From the NCBI GenBank assembly GCA_024233975.1, contig JACKOX010000021.1, forward strand, positions 1-57,505: a stretch of 57,505 bases of DNA, in the 5' to 3' direction. Source of the stretch: Rhodanobacteraceae bacterium. Lineage in GTDB: Bacteria > Pseudomonadota > Gammaproteobacteria > Xanthomonadales > Xanthomonadaceae. The notes under the pieces are model-generated. The model made no database searches, was not told where the DNA came from, and saw nothing but the letters and a program-made list of their open reading frames with translations. This document shows, piece by piece, positions 48,631 through 56,890 of the stretch (position 1 is its first letter; every line of letters starts with the position of its first letter). Made by a program: the position numbers and the translations under genes.

Positions 48631-49575
48631 GTGAAAAGCCTGACCACCGTTTCCCTCGCCGCGCTTCTGGCGCTGGGCCTGTCGGCCTGCGGCAGCGACA
48701 AATCCAGTCCCGATGCCACCCAGCCCGCGCAGGCGCCTGCCAAGGCCGCGCAGACCGAAAGCCCGACCGCCGTGGTCGATGGCGTCGCCAAGGAACTGGC
48801 CAACGGCAACCTGCTGGCGGTGATGCAGCTGAGCATGCCGGCCGCCAAGTTCGACGAGGCCAAGGCCAAGTGGGTCGAAGAGCGCGACCAGGATCCGCCG
48901 AGCGAGGAGGACAAGGCCAAGTTCGCCGAGATGATGACCAAGCTCACCGCGGCTGATGCCGAAGAGCAGATGATGACCGAGCTGGAGCCGATGCTGGTCA
49001 AGTACGACACCGAGGTGGCCGCGCAGAAGCCGATGTACGTCGGCATGGGCCAGGGCTTTGCCGCGCAGTCGATCCAGGAGAACGAAGAACTGAGCGACGA
49101 AGAGAAGCAGCAGGCCAACAATGCACTGACCGGCGCTGCCAACTGGATCAACCAGACCAACTTCGGCGACCGCGAGCTGGCACGCAAGGCCGTGCGCGAG
49201 GCGATCACCACCGCCAAGGCGCTGGACATGAAGTCGCTGGACGAAGTGCAGGCTATGGACTTCGAGACCATGCTGGGCAAGGCCGGCACCGCCTTCCAGG
49301 GCGTCAAGCGCATCCTGGCCGTCTACGGCCTGGACGTGAACAAGACCCTGCAGAGCGTGAAGTCCGAGCTGGTCAGCCAGGACGGCGACAAGGCCACGGT
49401 CAAGGTCAACTTCTCGCTGTTCGACCAGCCGCTGAGCTTCAACACCGAGATGGTGCAGGTCGACGGCCGCTGGTATGGCAAGAAGGCCATGGAAGAAGCC
49501 AGCAAGACGGCCGATGCCGCTGACGACGACGTCATGATCGAGGAAAGCGAAGAGGTCATCGAAGAAGCCAACTGA
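48631..49575 (+). CDS. Lipoprotein of unknown function
   Basis: 314 residues from the GTG 48631 (GGAG 7 nt upstream). The lipobox is LGLSACGS (Cys about 20). A Pro/Ala/Gln-rich linker (about 25-45) precedes a mostly helical body with many Glu/Lys (e.g. KWVEERDQDPPSEEDKAKF) and a C-terminal beta portion VNFSLFDQPLSFNTEMVQVDGRWYG. It ends in an acidic tail (DDDVMIEESEEVIEEAN). The end VDGRWYGKKAMEE is typical of periplasmic proteins with an NTF2-like or SnoaL-like turn, but I cannot name the family. It is a single-gene unit between terminators. Confidence 0.78.
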   Translation: MKSLTTVSLAALLALGLSACGSDKSSPDATQPAQAPAKAAQTESPTAVVDGVAKELANGNLLAVMQLSMPAAKFDEAKAKWVEERDQDPPSEEDKAKFAEMMTKLTAADAEEQMMTELEPMLVKYDTEVAAQKPMYVGMGQGFAAQSIQENEELSDEEKQQANNALTGAANWINQTNFGDRELARKAVREAITTAKALDMKSLDEVQAMDFETMLGKAGTAFQGVKRILAVYGLDVNKTLQSVKSELVSQDGDKATVKVNFSLFDQPLSFNTEMVQVDGRWYGKKAMEEASKTADAADDDVMIEESEEVIEEAN

Positions 49576-49600
49576 TCGGCATCGATTTCTCTTGCAACCT

Positions 49601-49638
49601 GCAGGGCCCGGTCATCGCTGATGGCTGGGCCCTGCGCT
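49601..49638 (+). terminator. Hairpin terminator after the lipoprotein gene
   Basis: GCAGGGCCC / GGGCCCTGC (9 bp) with an inner CATC / GATG stem, followed by GCTTT. The T run is short, so moderately strong. Confidence 0.6.
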
Positions 49639-49713
49639 TTCCGGAATCCGGTACTGCGTCGCAGCTGCGCACCCGGAGTGCGGCAAATAGCGGCGAATTA
49701 ACGTCCGAACGGC

Positions 49714-49719
49714 GATAAT
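49714..49719 (+). promoter_or_regulatory. -10-like GATAAT, leaderless promoter candidate
   Basis: GATAAT ends 6 nt before the plsB ATG at 49726. No Shine-Dalgarno is present and the -35 is unclear. Confidence 0.45.
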
Positions 49720-49725
49720 GGCGCC

Positions 49726-52290
49726 ATGACAGACGTTTCCAGCGCCCTCAATGGCGCCAACAACCAACGCATTTCCTGGCCGTATCGGTTCCTCGGCTGG
49801 CTGATGCGGCCTTGGGTCGAAGTTCGCCGTGAGCCGCCGGTCGGCATTGACGAGCTGGTCCGCCCGGACCTGCCGGTCTGCTACGTGACCGAGCGCTACG
49901 GCCTGTCGGCCAACCTGATCCTGGAGCAGGCCTGCGCCGAAGCCGGCCTGCCGTCGCCGCTGCTGCCGATCAACACCAGTGGTCATGCTGACCTGCTGGG
50001 CAAGGGCCGCGCGCTGTTCGCGCTGTCACGCCGCCAGGGCTACCTGTTCGGTCGCCCGCGTTCGCTGACCCACCCGGAAAGCCTGGCGCGACTGGTCCAG
50101 CAGCTTCGCGCGGATCCCGAACTCGACGTGCAGCTGGTGCCGGTATCGCTGTTTGTCGGCCGTGCGCCGGACCGCGAGGAAGGCTGGTTCAGCGTGCTGT
50201 TCTCGGAGAACTGGGGCGTGGTCGGCCGCTTCCGCCGGCTGCTGGCGATCCTGCTCAATGGCCGCAACACGCTGGTGCGTTTCTCCACGCCGGTCAGCTT
50301 GCGCGAGGTGCTGGCCGAGGGCCTGCCGCCGGAGCGCTCGGTGCGCAAGATCGCCCGCGTGCTGCGCGCCCATTTCCGACGCATCCGCACGGCCGTCATC
50401 GGTCCCGACCTCTCGCATCGGCGCACGCTGGTCGACGGCCTGCTCGACAACGAGGCCGTCCGCCGCAGCATTGCCGACCAGGCGCGCAAGGAAGGCGCCG
50501 ACGAAGCCAAGGTCCGCGGCCGGGCGCGCAAGATGGCGCGCGAGATCGCCGCCGACTACTCGCATCCGGTGGTGCGCTCGCTGTCGTTCCTGCTGAAGCC
50601 GCTGTGGAACAAGCTCTACGACGGCATCGAGATGCACCATTTCGACACGCTGCGCGACGTCGCCCCGGGCCACGAAATTATCTACGTGCCCTGTCACCGC
50701 AGCCACATCGACTACCTGCTGCTGAGCTACCTGCTCTACCAGCACAACATCGTGCCGCCGCATATCGCCGCGGGCGACAACCTCAACCTGCCGGTGGTCG
50801 GGCCGATCCTGCGTCGCGGTGGCGCCTTCTTCCTGCGCCGCAGTTTCAAGTCGAACGCGCTGTACTCGACCATATTCAGCGAGTACGTCGCCATGCTGAT
50901 CGACCGCGGCGTCTCCATCGAATACTTCATCGAAGGCGGGCGTTCGCGCACCGGTCGCCTGCTGCCTCCCAAGGGCGGCATGCTGGCGATGACCGTGCGT
51001 GGCTTCCTGCGGCGACCGCGTCGCCCGGTGGTTTTCCAGCCCGTATACATCGGCTACGAAAAGCTGATGGAAGCCGGCAGCTACCAGGCGGAGTTGTCCG
51101 GCAAGCCGAAGAAGAAGGAAAGCCTGCTCGGCCTGCTGGGCGCCTTCAGCGTGCTGCGCCATCGCTACGGCAAGGTGGCCGTCAACTTCGGCCAGCCGAT
51201 CTTCCTCAGCGACGTCCTCGATGAGCGCGCACCGGAGTGGCGCGACCATCCGCTCGGCAGCGACGAGAAGCCCACCTGGCTCAATCCGATGGTGGACTCG
51301 CTGGGCGAGCGCATCCTGGTCGAGATCAACCGCGCCGCCGACGTGAACCCGGTCGGCCTGCTGGCGCAGGCGCTGCTGGCCACGCCGCGCAACGCGATGT
51401 CGGAGCCGGACCTGCTGCAACAGCTGTCGATTTCCAAGGCCTTGCTGGCCAGCAGCCCCTATTCCGAGCGTGTCACCATCACGCCGCTGTCACCGCAGGA
51501 GATCATCGCCTACGGCGAGAAGATGGACGTGCTGGTGCGCACGCCGCATCCGCTCGGCGACGTGATCGGCCTTGCTGCCGACAGCGCCGTGGTGCAGCGC
51601 TACTTCCGCAACAACCTGCTGCACCTGTTTGCTGCCGCGTCCTGGGTCGCCTGCTGCTTCCAGAACAACCGCCGCATGAGTCGCGCCGGCGTGGTGCGGC
51701 TTGGACGCCTGCTGTATCCGTTCATCCGGAACGAACTGTTCCTGCCGTGGAGCGAGGAGCAGTTCGGCGAGCGCCTGCAGGCCACCATCGGCACGTTCTG
51801 CGACCTCGGGCTGCTGGAATTCGACGCCGAATCCGGTCAGTTGAGTCGCGGTCCAGGGCAGACCGACGCGGTGTTCCAGCTGCGTGTGATCGCGCACAGC
51901 CTGCAGCCGGCCTTCGAACGCTACTACCTCGCCATCGCCATCCTCGTGCGCAATGGCAGCGGCTCACTGAGCGTCGGCGAGCTGGAGAAACTGTGCCAGC
52001 TCACCGCGCAGCGCCTGACCCTGCTGCACGCCACCAGCGCTCCGGAATATTTCGACAAGCCGCTGTTCCGCGCCTTCCTCGCCCAGCTGCGCGAAGCGAA
52101 GGTGCTGTGGACCACCGAGGACGGCAAGCTGGCCTTCGATGAACGCATGGACGGCTGGTCACGCGACGCCAAGGTCATCCTCGGCCGCGAACTGCGCCAC
52201 ACCATCCAGAAGATGGCGCCGGCGACATCGCAGCCGGAGCCGGAACAGCCCGTTGAGGCGCACGCGAAAGCCAGCGAACCGGTGAACTGA
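49726..52290 (+). CDS. plsB: Glycerol-3-phosphate 1-O-acyltransferase
   Basis: 854 residues, slightly longer than the 806 of Escherichia coli because of extra C-terminal residues. The acyltransferase blocks are intact: VPCHRSHIDYLLLSYLL (HX4D, His about 325), GGAFFLRRSF, FIEGGRSRTGRLLPPKGG and VVFQPVYIGYEKLMEAGSY. It makes lysophosphatidate at the inner membrane as the first committed step of phospholipid synthesis, using acyl-CoA or acyl-ACP. No ribosome site precedes the ATG, but a -10-like GATAAT lies 6 nt upstream. A DUF4328 gene follows by 57 bp. Confidence 0.96.
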   Translation: MTDVSSALNGANNQRISWPYRFLGWLMRPWVEVRREPPVGIDELVRPDLPVCYVTERYGLSANLILEQACAEAGLPSPLLPINTSGHADLLGKGRALFALSRRQGYLFGRPRSLTHPESLARLVQQLRADPELDVQLVPVSLFVGRAPDREEGWFSVLFSENWGVVGRFRRLLAILLNGRNTLVRFSTPVSLREVLAEGLPPERSVRKIARVLRAHFRRIRTAVIGPDLSHRRTLVDGLLDNEAVRRSIADQARKEGADEAKVRGRARKMAREIAADYSHPVVRSLSFLLKPLWNKLYDGIEMHHFDTLRDVAPGHEIIYVPCHRSHIDYLLLSYLLYQHNIVPPHIAAGDNLNLPVVGPILRRGGAFFLRRSFKSNALYSTIFSEYVAMLIDRGVSIEYFIEGGRSRTGRLLPPKGGMLAMTVRGFLRRPRRPVVFQPVYIGYEKLMEAGSYQAELSGKPKKKESLLGLLGAFSVLRHRYGKVAVNFGQPIFLSDVLDERAPEWRDHPLGSDEKPTWLNPMVDSLGERILVEINRAADVNPVGLLAQALLATPRNAMSEPDLLQQLSISKALLASSPYSERVTITPLSPQEIIAYGEKMDVLVRTPHPLGDVIGLAADSAVVQRYFRNNLLHLFAAASWVACCFQNNRRMSRAGVVRLGRLLYPFIRNELFLPWSEEQFGERLQATIGTFCDLGLLEFDAESGQLSRGPGQTDAVFQLRVIAHSLQPAFERYYLAIAILVRNGSGSLSVGELEKLCQLTAQRLTLLHATSAPEYFDKPLFRAFLAQLREAKVLWTTEDGKLAFDERMDGWSRDAKVILGRELRHTIQKMAPATSQPEPEQPVEAHAKASEPVN

Positions 52291-52347
52291 ACCCCAAACG
52301 CCTGGACAGGGCATAATCCGCGACCGTTCAAGCTAGGCAGCATCATC

Positions 52348-53070
52348 ATGGCCGCTGAAAAGACCTATGTCTTTCGTCCACACCACACCCTGAGCTGCTG
52401 GCTTCTTGGCCTGTTGGCTATCAGTGGTCTCTTGATCGTGGTGATGATCTTCACCAGCCTGAATGAACGCCGCATGCTGTACAGCATTCAGGAAGGCGCA
52501 TTTTCTTCTACCGAGGAAATGATGGCTGCGGCCGAGTTCAGCGACCTCCTGCAGGGCGGCATGGCGATCCTGTTCCTGCTGGCGTGGTTGCCTGCCATGG
52601 TCGTATCGCTCGTCTGGATCTATCGTTCAGCCTGCAACGCCCATGCTTTGAGCCGGGCCCGCGTTCACCCCACGCCTGGCTGGTCCGTCGGCTGGTACTT
52701 CGTTCCCCTTGCGAACCTTTTCAAGCCTTATTCGGCGATGAAGGAAATCTGGGCAGCCAGCAGCAATCCCCAAGATTGGAAGCGTCTGCCAACCCCAACG
52801 ATTCTTCAGCTCTGGTGGTTCTTCTGGGTTACGGGAGCCATCCTTGGCCGGGTTTCCTTCAAGATGAGCATGAAGGCGGAGGATGTCGGCTCACTGCTGC
52901 AGGCCAATCTGGTCGGCCTGGTCGACAGCCTCTGGTCACTGCCCTTGCTGGTCGTGTTCGGCGTGATGGTCCAGCGCCTGACGGCGATGCAGCTTGCCGC
53001 TACTCCAGCCTCGGAGAGTGACGAACCTTTCATCGATACAGCGGAGATGCTCGGCGAATCCAACGCCTGA
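52348..53070 (+). CDS. DUF4328 membrane protein
   Basis: 240 residues with four likely membrane helices (about 15-38, 72-92, 150-170, 188-208). The signature of DUF4328 is strong: HPTPGWSVGWYFVPLANLFK (about 108-127) and PYSAMKEIWAASSNP (about 128-142). The function of the family is not established. It follows plsB by 57 bp in the same direction, possibly co-transcribed, and runs tail to tail with the hemolysin III gene (19-bp gap). Confidence 0.88.
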   Translation: MAAEKTYVFRPHHTLSCWLLGLLAISGLLIVVMIFTSLNERRMLYSIQEGAFSSTEEMMAAAEFSDLLQGGMAILFLLAWLPAMVVSLVWIYRSACNAHALSRARVHPTPGWSVGWYFVPLANLFKPYSAMKEIWAASSNPQDWKRLPTPTILQLWWFFWVTGAILGRVSFKMSMKAEDVGSLLQANLVGLVDSLWSLPLLVVFGVMVQRLTAMQLAATPASESDEPFIDTAEMLGESNA

Positions 53071-53089
53071 TTTCAGCTACCCGGAGGGT

Positions 53090-53779
53090 TCAGCCGCCAG
53101 CCACCGCCGGCTGCAATACCTGTCCGCTGACCGCGACGAAGTGGCAGACGCTGCCGGCGATCACGAACAGGTGCCAGACCGCGTGTGAGTAGCGCAGCGA
53201 TTCGCGGTGATAGAAGAAGGTGCCGGCGGTGTAGAACAGGCCGCCGATCAGCAGCCACAGCAAGGTGACGCCCGGAATCGACGCCAGCATCGGCGCCACC
53301 GCGATCACCACCAGCCAGCCCATCATCAGGTAGATCGCCGTCGACAGGCGCTTGAAGCGACCGGTGAAGAACAGCTTGAACACCACGCCGGCCAGCGCCA
53401 GCGTCCAGATCGCAGCGAACAGTCCCCAGCCCCACGGCCCACGCAGGCCGATCAGGGTAAACGGCGTGTAGGTGCCGGCAATCAGCAGGTAGATCGCGCA
53501 GTGGTCAAACACCTTGAGCCGCGCCTTGGCCTTGGGATGCGGGATGGCGTGATACAGCGTCGAAGCGATGTAGAGCAGCAGCAGGGCCACCGAGAAGACG
53601 ATGGCGCTGCCCAGCTGCCAGCCGTCTCCCCACAGCGCGGCCAGCGTGATCAACACCGCGCCAGCACCCAGACTCACCACGGCGCCCAGGCCATGGGTCA
53701 GAGCACTGGCGACTTCCTCGCGCAGGCTGTGGCGGGGGCTGGACAGTGCAGGCTTCGGAATGGCGTTGCTGGCTGGCAT
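53090..53779 (-). CDS. Hemolysin III family (PAQR/TrhA) membrane protein
   Basis: 229 residues, seven membrane helices. The family signature is present: EVASALTHGLGAVVSLGAGA (His about 29), FSVALLLLYIASTLYHAIP (His about 77), FDHCAIYLLIAGTYTPFTL (His about 93) and YSHAVWHLFVIAGSVCHFVA near the end, giving the conserved Ser/His/Asp metal site of PAQR hydrolases. The bacterial members affect membrane fluidity homeostasis. Divergent from ohrR. No Shine-Dalgarno; TAAGGT lies 6 nt before the ATG. Confidence 0.93.
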   Translation of the reverse strand: MPASNAIPKPALSSPRHSLREEVASALTHGLGAVVSLGAGAVLITLAALWGDGWQLGSAIVFSVALLLLYIASTLYHAIPHPKAKARLKVFDHCAIYLLIAGTYTPFTLIGLRGPWGWGLFAAIWTLALAGVVFKLFFTGRFKRLSTAIYLMMGWLVVIAVAPMLASIPGVTLLWLLIGGLFYTAGTFFYHRESLRYSHAVWHLFVIAGSVCHFVAVSGQVLQPAVAGG

Positions 53780-53785
53780 GTGGAT

Positions 53786-53791
53786 ACCTTA
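53786..53791 (-). promoter_or_regulatory. -10-like TAAGGT, leaderless promoter candidate
   Basis: TAAGGT ends 6 nt before the hemolysin III ATG at 53779. It shares the gap with the divergent ohrR promoter. Confidence 0.35.
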
Positions 53792-53834
53792 GATCGGGCC
53801 GCGAGCAGAGGCAAACGCTCGATTGAATAATGGC

Positions 53835-53863
53835 TTGCTATTAAATAGCGCGCTATCTAATAT
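53835..53863 (+). promoter_or_regulatory. ohrR promoter with operator in the spacer
   Basis: TTGCTA (-35), 17-bp spacer and TAATAT (-10). The spacer contains the perfect palindrome ATAGCGCGCTAT (53845-53856) inside an AT-rich context, a natural place for OhrR to block polymerase. The -10 ends 6 nt before the ohrR ATG, so the mRNA should be leaderless. Confidence 0.65.
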
Positions 53864-53869
53864 GGCGGC

Positions 53870-54328
53870 ATGACATCTGTTGCCAACCTGCCCGGAAACG
53901 CCGCTCTCCAGCTGGACAACCAGCTGTGCTTTGCGCTGTACGCGGCCAACCACGCCATGCACCGCCTGTATCGCCAGCGCCTGAAGTCTCTTGGCCTCAC
54001 CTATCCGCAATACCTGGTGATGCTGGTGCTGTGGGAGCAGGACGACCTCACCGTGTCAGCCATCGGCGAGCGCCTGTTCCTCGACTCAGCCACGCTGACG
54101 CCGCTGCTGAAGCGACTGGAGCAGGCTGGACTTCTGCATCGCCAGCGCGACCGCCAGGACGAACGTCAGGTCCGCATCCAGCTCAGCCCGGCCGGCCGCG
54201 ACCTTCGTGAACAGGCCCGGGACGTGCCCACCAGCGTACGCTCGGCCGTCGCCTGCTCACCGGCTGAACTCCAGTCCCTGCGGGCACAACTGCATGACCT
54301 GCGTCGACAGCTCGACGCGGCGGCCTGA
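53870..54328 (+). CDS. ohrR: OhrR, MarR-family peroxide-sensing repressor
   Basis: 152 residues. A MarR winged helix (about 45-110, LTVSAIGERLFLDSATLTPLLKRLE, split here as LTVSAIGERLF and LDSATLTPLLKRLE) and the redox Cys in LDNQLCFALYAANH (Cys about 20) identify OhrR, which is inactivated by organic hydroperoxides through oxidation of this Cys. It represses ohr and itself. ohr starts 46 bp downstream. The palindrome in its own promoter is the likely operator. No ribosome site precedes the ATG. Confidence 0.93.
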   Translation: MTSVANLPGNAALQLDNQLCFALYAANHAMHRLYRQRLKSLGLTYPQYLVMLVLWEQDDLTVSAIGERLFLDSATLTPLLKRLEQAGLLHRQRDRQDERQVRIQLSPAGRDLREQARDVPTSVRSAVACSPAELQSLRAQLHDLRRQLDAAA

Positions 54329-54374
54329 TCCGGCTGCCTTTCCGCATTCCGACACATCAACCAAGGAAATCGAC

Positions 54375-54803
54375 ATGTCCCTCGACAACGTGCTCTACAC
54401 CGCCCATGCCACCGCCACCGGCGGCCGCGACGGCGGCGCCAAATCCGACGACGGTCGCCTCGACGTCAAACTCAGCGTGCCGAAATCCATGGGTGGTGAT
54501 GACGGCCCGGGCACCAACCCCGAGCAGATGTTCGCCGCCGGCTATTCGGCATGCTTCCTCGGCGCCATGAAGTTCATCGCCGGTACGCAGAAGCTGGCCC
54601 TGCCACGCGACACCCGCATCGATGGCAGCGTCGGCATCGGGCCGATCCCGGCCGGTTTCGGCATCGAAGTCGAACTCGCCGTGCACCTGCCCGGCATGGA
54701 GCAGGCCGCCGCCGAAGCGCTGGTCGCCAGGGCGCATGAAGTCTGCCCGTATTCCAATGCCACTCGCGGCAATATCGACGTGAACTTCAAGGTCACCGTC
54801 TGA
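54375..54803 (+). CDS. ohr: Organic hydroperoxide resistance protein Ohr
   Basis: 142 residues from the ATG 54375 (AAGGA 8 nt upstream); the frame opens earlier inside ohrR but without support. Peroxidatic Cys in GYSACFLGAMKF (about 60) and resolving Cys in HEVCPYSNATRGN (about 124) are in place, as is the catalytic Arg region (PKSMGG). It reduces organic hydroperoxides using lipoylated partners. It is the direct target of OhrR. DUF1304 follows. Confidence 0.97.
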   Translation: MSLDNVLYTAHATATGGRDGGAKSDDGRLDVKLSVPKSMGGDDGPGTNPEQMFAAGYSACFLGAMKFIAGTQKLALPRDTRIDGSVGIGPIPAGFGIEVELAVHLPGMEQAAAEALVARAHEVCPYSNATRGNIDVNFKVTV

Positions 54804-54892
54804 TCTGCGAGGCCTGACCGCTGTGTCCCGGCGCCGCACGACGGCGCCGGGATCGTCCACCCGAACGAGCCAGCCGAACAAGGAACCACGCC

Positions 54893-55243
54893 ATGCCCAT
54901 CGCACTGACCGTGATCGTCACCATCATCGCCCTGCTGCACGGGTACTTCCTGGTGCTGGAAATGTTCCTGTGGACCAAGCCCTACGGCCGCCGCGTGTTC
55001 CGCATGAGCGCCGAACAGGCCGAAGCCACCCGCACGCTGGCCGCCAACCAGGGCCTCTACAACGGCTTCCTCGCCGCCGGCCTGGTCTGGGGTCTGATAG
55101 TGGCGTCAACCGCCGTGCTCTGGTTTTTCCTGATCTGCGTGCTGATCGCCGGCCTCTACGGCGCCGCCACCGCCAACCGCAAGATCCTCTTCGTTCAGGC
55201 ACTGCCGGCGGCGATAGCAATCGCCCTGCTGACCCTGGCCTGA
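54893..55243 (+). CDS. DUF1304 membrane protein
   Basis: 116 residues with four membrane helices (about 5-25, 55-72, 75-92, 96-114). The opening ALLHGYFLVLEMFLWTKPYGR and ANQGLYNGFLAAGL match DUF1304; the first is quoted in part as HGYFLVLEMFLW. DUF1304 genes often accompany ohr in proteobacteria, as here, 89 bp after ohr, suggesting membrane-linked peroxide defence, though no function is established. Tail to tail with the YbjQ gene (13-bp gap). Confidence 0.88.
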   Translation: MPIALTVIVTIIALLHGYFLVLEMFLWTKPYGRRVFRMSAEQAEATRTLAANQGLYNGFLAAGLVWGLIVASTAVLWFFLICVLIAGLYGAATANRKILFVQALPAAIAIALLTLA

Positions 55244-55256
55244 TCGCAGGCCTGCA

Positions 55257-55583
55257 TCAGCCCGATGCGCCGTCCTCGAAACGCACCGCCGTACCGTAGG
55301 CGAGGATTTCCGACGCACCAGCCATGATCGCGCTGGTGGTGAAGCGCAGGCCGACCACAGCGTCCGCCTTCAGCACCTGCGCCTTGCCCTTGAGTCGGTC
55401 CAGCGCCTGCGCGCGCGCCTCGGCCATCATGCGGCTGTACTCCTCGATCTCGCCGCCGAGGATGGACTTGAAGCCGGCAACGATGTCGCGGCCCACGTGC
55501 TTGGTGCGTACCGTATTGCCCATGACGGGCGCGATGACCTTGCAGCGGCGGCCGTCGATGTGATTCTGCGTCGTGATGATCAT
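55257..55583 (-). CDS. YbjQ/UPF0145 family protein
   Basis: 108 residues, the usual length. It forms a small beta-rich fold: TTQNHIDGRRCKVIAPVMGN at the start, VGRDIVAGFKSILGGEIEEY (about 31-50), and ADAVVGLRFTTSAI near 75-90. The family forms pentamers; its role is unknown despite the heavy-metal-binding name in databases. The ATG overlaps the stop of the small membrane protein by 4 bp, so the two are coupled. Confidence 0.9.
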   Translation of the reverse strand: MIITTQNHIDGRRCKVIAPVMGNTVRTKHVGRDIVAGFKSILGGEIEEYSRMMAEARAQALDRLKGKAQVLKADAVVGLRFTTSAIMAGASEILAYGTAVRFEDGASG

Positions 55584-55783
55584 GGTTCCACCTGGTCGTC
55601 GTACTTGCGGTCTTCCGTGTTGCCGGCCTTGTCCTTCACCGCCTTGGCGAAGAACAGGCCAGCCGCGATCAGCGCCAGCAGCGGGATGATGCCGAAGGGC
55701 AGCGCGGCGATGGAGAACACCAGCATGGCCAGCGCATAGAACCCCGCCAGCGCGACCACAATGATCAGTCCTGCCTTTTCCAT
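55580..55783 (-). CDS. Small membrane protein (67 aa) coupled to YbjQ
   Basis: 67 residues, GAGG 8 nt before the ATG. Two hydrophobic helices (about 5-27 and 31-47, FGIIPLLALIAAGLFFA) and a charged tail KDKAGNTEDRKYDDQVEP. It likely anchors in the membrane with the tail in the cytoplasm. It overlaps ybjQ by 4 bp; the pair may form one complex. I do not recognise a named family. Confidence 0.8.
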   Translation of the reverse strand: MEKAGLIIVVALAGFYALAMLVFSIAALPFGIIPLLALIAAGLFFAKAVKDKAGNTEDRKYDDQVEP

Positions 55784-55922
55784 GTCTGCTGCCTCGTATC
55801 GATTCCGGTTTGCCTAGAGTTATTCGGCGACATTCGCGATGTTGGCCAAACAGGACGGCGATGCGCCGTGCTTGTGACAGCCAGCTGAGGTCAGGTCGCG
55901 TCGATATTTGCTCGCGGGTCCA

Positions 55923-56318
55923 TCAATCAAGAATCACCGGGTGGAACTTGAGGACAAGAAGGTCATCGCGAAACAATGCGAAGTAGTACGGATCTCGATA
56001 CCCTCTGCCCGACCTTACATTGGGACAGCTGACCTCTCTCAACTGATCCCCAGGCTGTAGTGCAGCGAGCATTGCAGCCCACTCACCATCTTCTTCTGGG
56101 TTCGGATTGCCACTCCTTAACGATTGATCAATGACTTGGGACGAGGTGAGCGGAACTGATACTCGACAGTCTGAAAGCCCTAAGCGACTTGCAACCGGAA
56201 CGGGTTCACGCTTGAGGCGAGCAGAGTCAGACGAGCAGCCCGCTAGCGCAGCGACTGCCAAGCAAATTGCAGCTCGCAGAAGTGGCCAGATTCGGGCACG
56301 CTTTCCATGAGATTGCAT
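55923..56318 (-). CDS. Lipoprotein of unknown function in low-GC DNA
   Basis: 131 residues from the ATG 56318 (AGGAGG 8 nt upstream). A lipoprotein signal ends in LAVAALAGCSSDS (Cys about 27). The mature part has two further Cys (SDCRVSV, VSCPNVR) and ends FALFRDDLLVLKFHPVILD, a short beta-rich fold. The coding sequence is less GC-rich than its neighbours, which suggests a recent arrival. I do not recognise the family. A palindrome GCATTT-G-AAATGC (56426-56438) about 110 bp upstream may be a control site. Confidence 0.7.
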   Translation of the reverse strand: MQSHGKRARIWPLLRAAICLAVAALAGCSSDSARLKREPVPVASRLGLSDCRVSVPLTSSQVIDQSLRSGNPNPEEDGEWAAMLAALQPGDQLREVSCPNVRSGRGYRDPYYFALFRDDLLVLKFHPVILD

Positions 56319-56890
56319 CGGTAGCCTCCTGGACTCCTGCCAGCTCCAGAGAGCTGAACTTGTGGAAACACCGTCTCGGTTCACACCGTTTTCAAATAGA
56401 TGCCTCAACAGAAAGAGAACATTCTGCATTTGAAATGCAAATGCCATGTGCTTTTCTTTCTGGCCACTTATGACTGGCGATCCGACGACCGATAGCTACG
56501 TGATGCCAGAAGGAACAGCTCGCCAAGCACCCGATGAGAAGTTTCGAGCGAATTGACCTGAAAGCCTAGCAATTGACTTGCGTGCCTCGCGAAAGACCGA
56601 GGCAGTCTCTTTTCCAGCGGCCAGTGGCTCGAAACGTACTCGCCGAGAGCACGATGTGGCTCCGGCAGATAGTCAATGTGGTCAATGAGGAATCTCGCTT
56701 ATTCGTCTCGCTGATCCATTGTCCTAACCCAAGGCTCGGGGGAGAAATCACCTTTTTGGCATTCAAGCATGTGGATGGCCCTGCAATTGTGCGCGCTGCG
56801 GGATCGTCTTGCATCGAATTGATACGTGGCTCCAGATAGCATGACGGGATCCGCGGGCTCGCATCGTATCCTCAGGAAAAGGGGGACACG
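56319..56890. other. 572-bp low-GC intergenic stretch
   Basis: The stretch has visibly lower GC than the rest of the window. It holds only short open frames on both strands, including antisense 82- and 88-codon frames over 56566-56839 that lie on top of each other, neither with a good ribosome site or family resemblance, and a 28-codon frame starting at 56470. The palindrome GCATTT-G-AAATGC lies at 56426-56438, followed by direct AAATGC repeats. I see no RNA gene or mobile-element end. Confidence 0.4.

Noticed and set aside
56566..56839. Two antisense frames of 82 and 88 codons
   Set aside because: They overlap almost fully on opposite strands, neither has a good ribosome site, and neither resembles a family I know, so I do not call either.
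55800..56890. Integron gene cassette or attC site in the low-GC stretch
   Set aside because: No paired GTTRRRY / RYYYAAC core sites with an intervening stem were found and no integrase is nearby.
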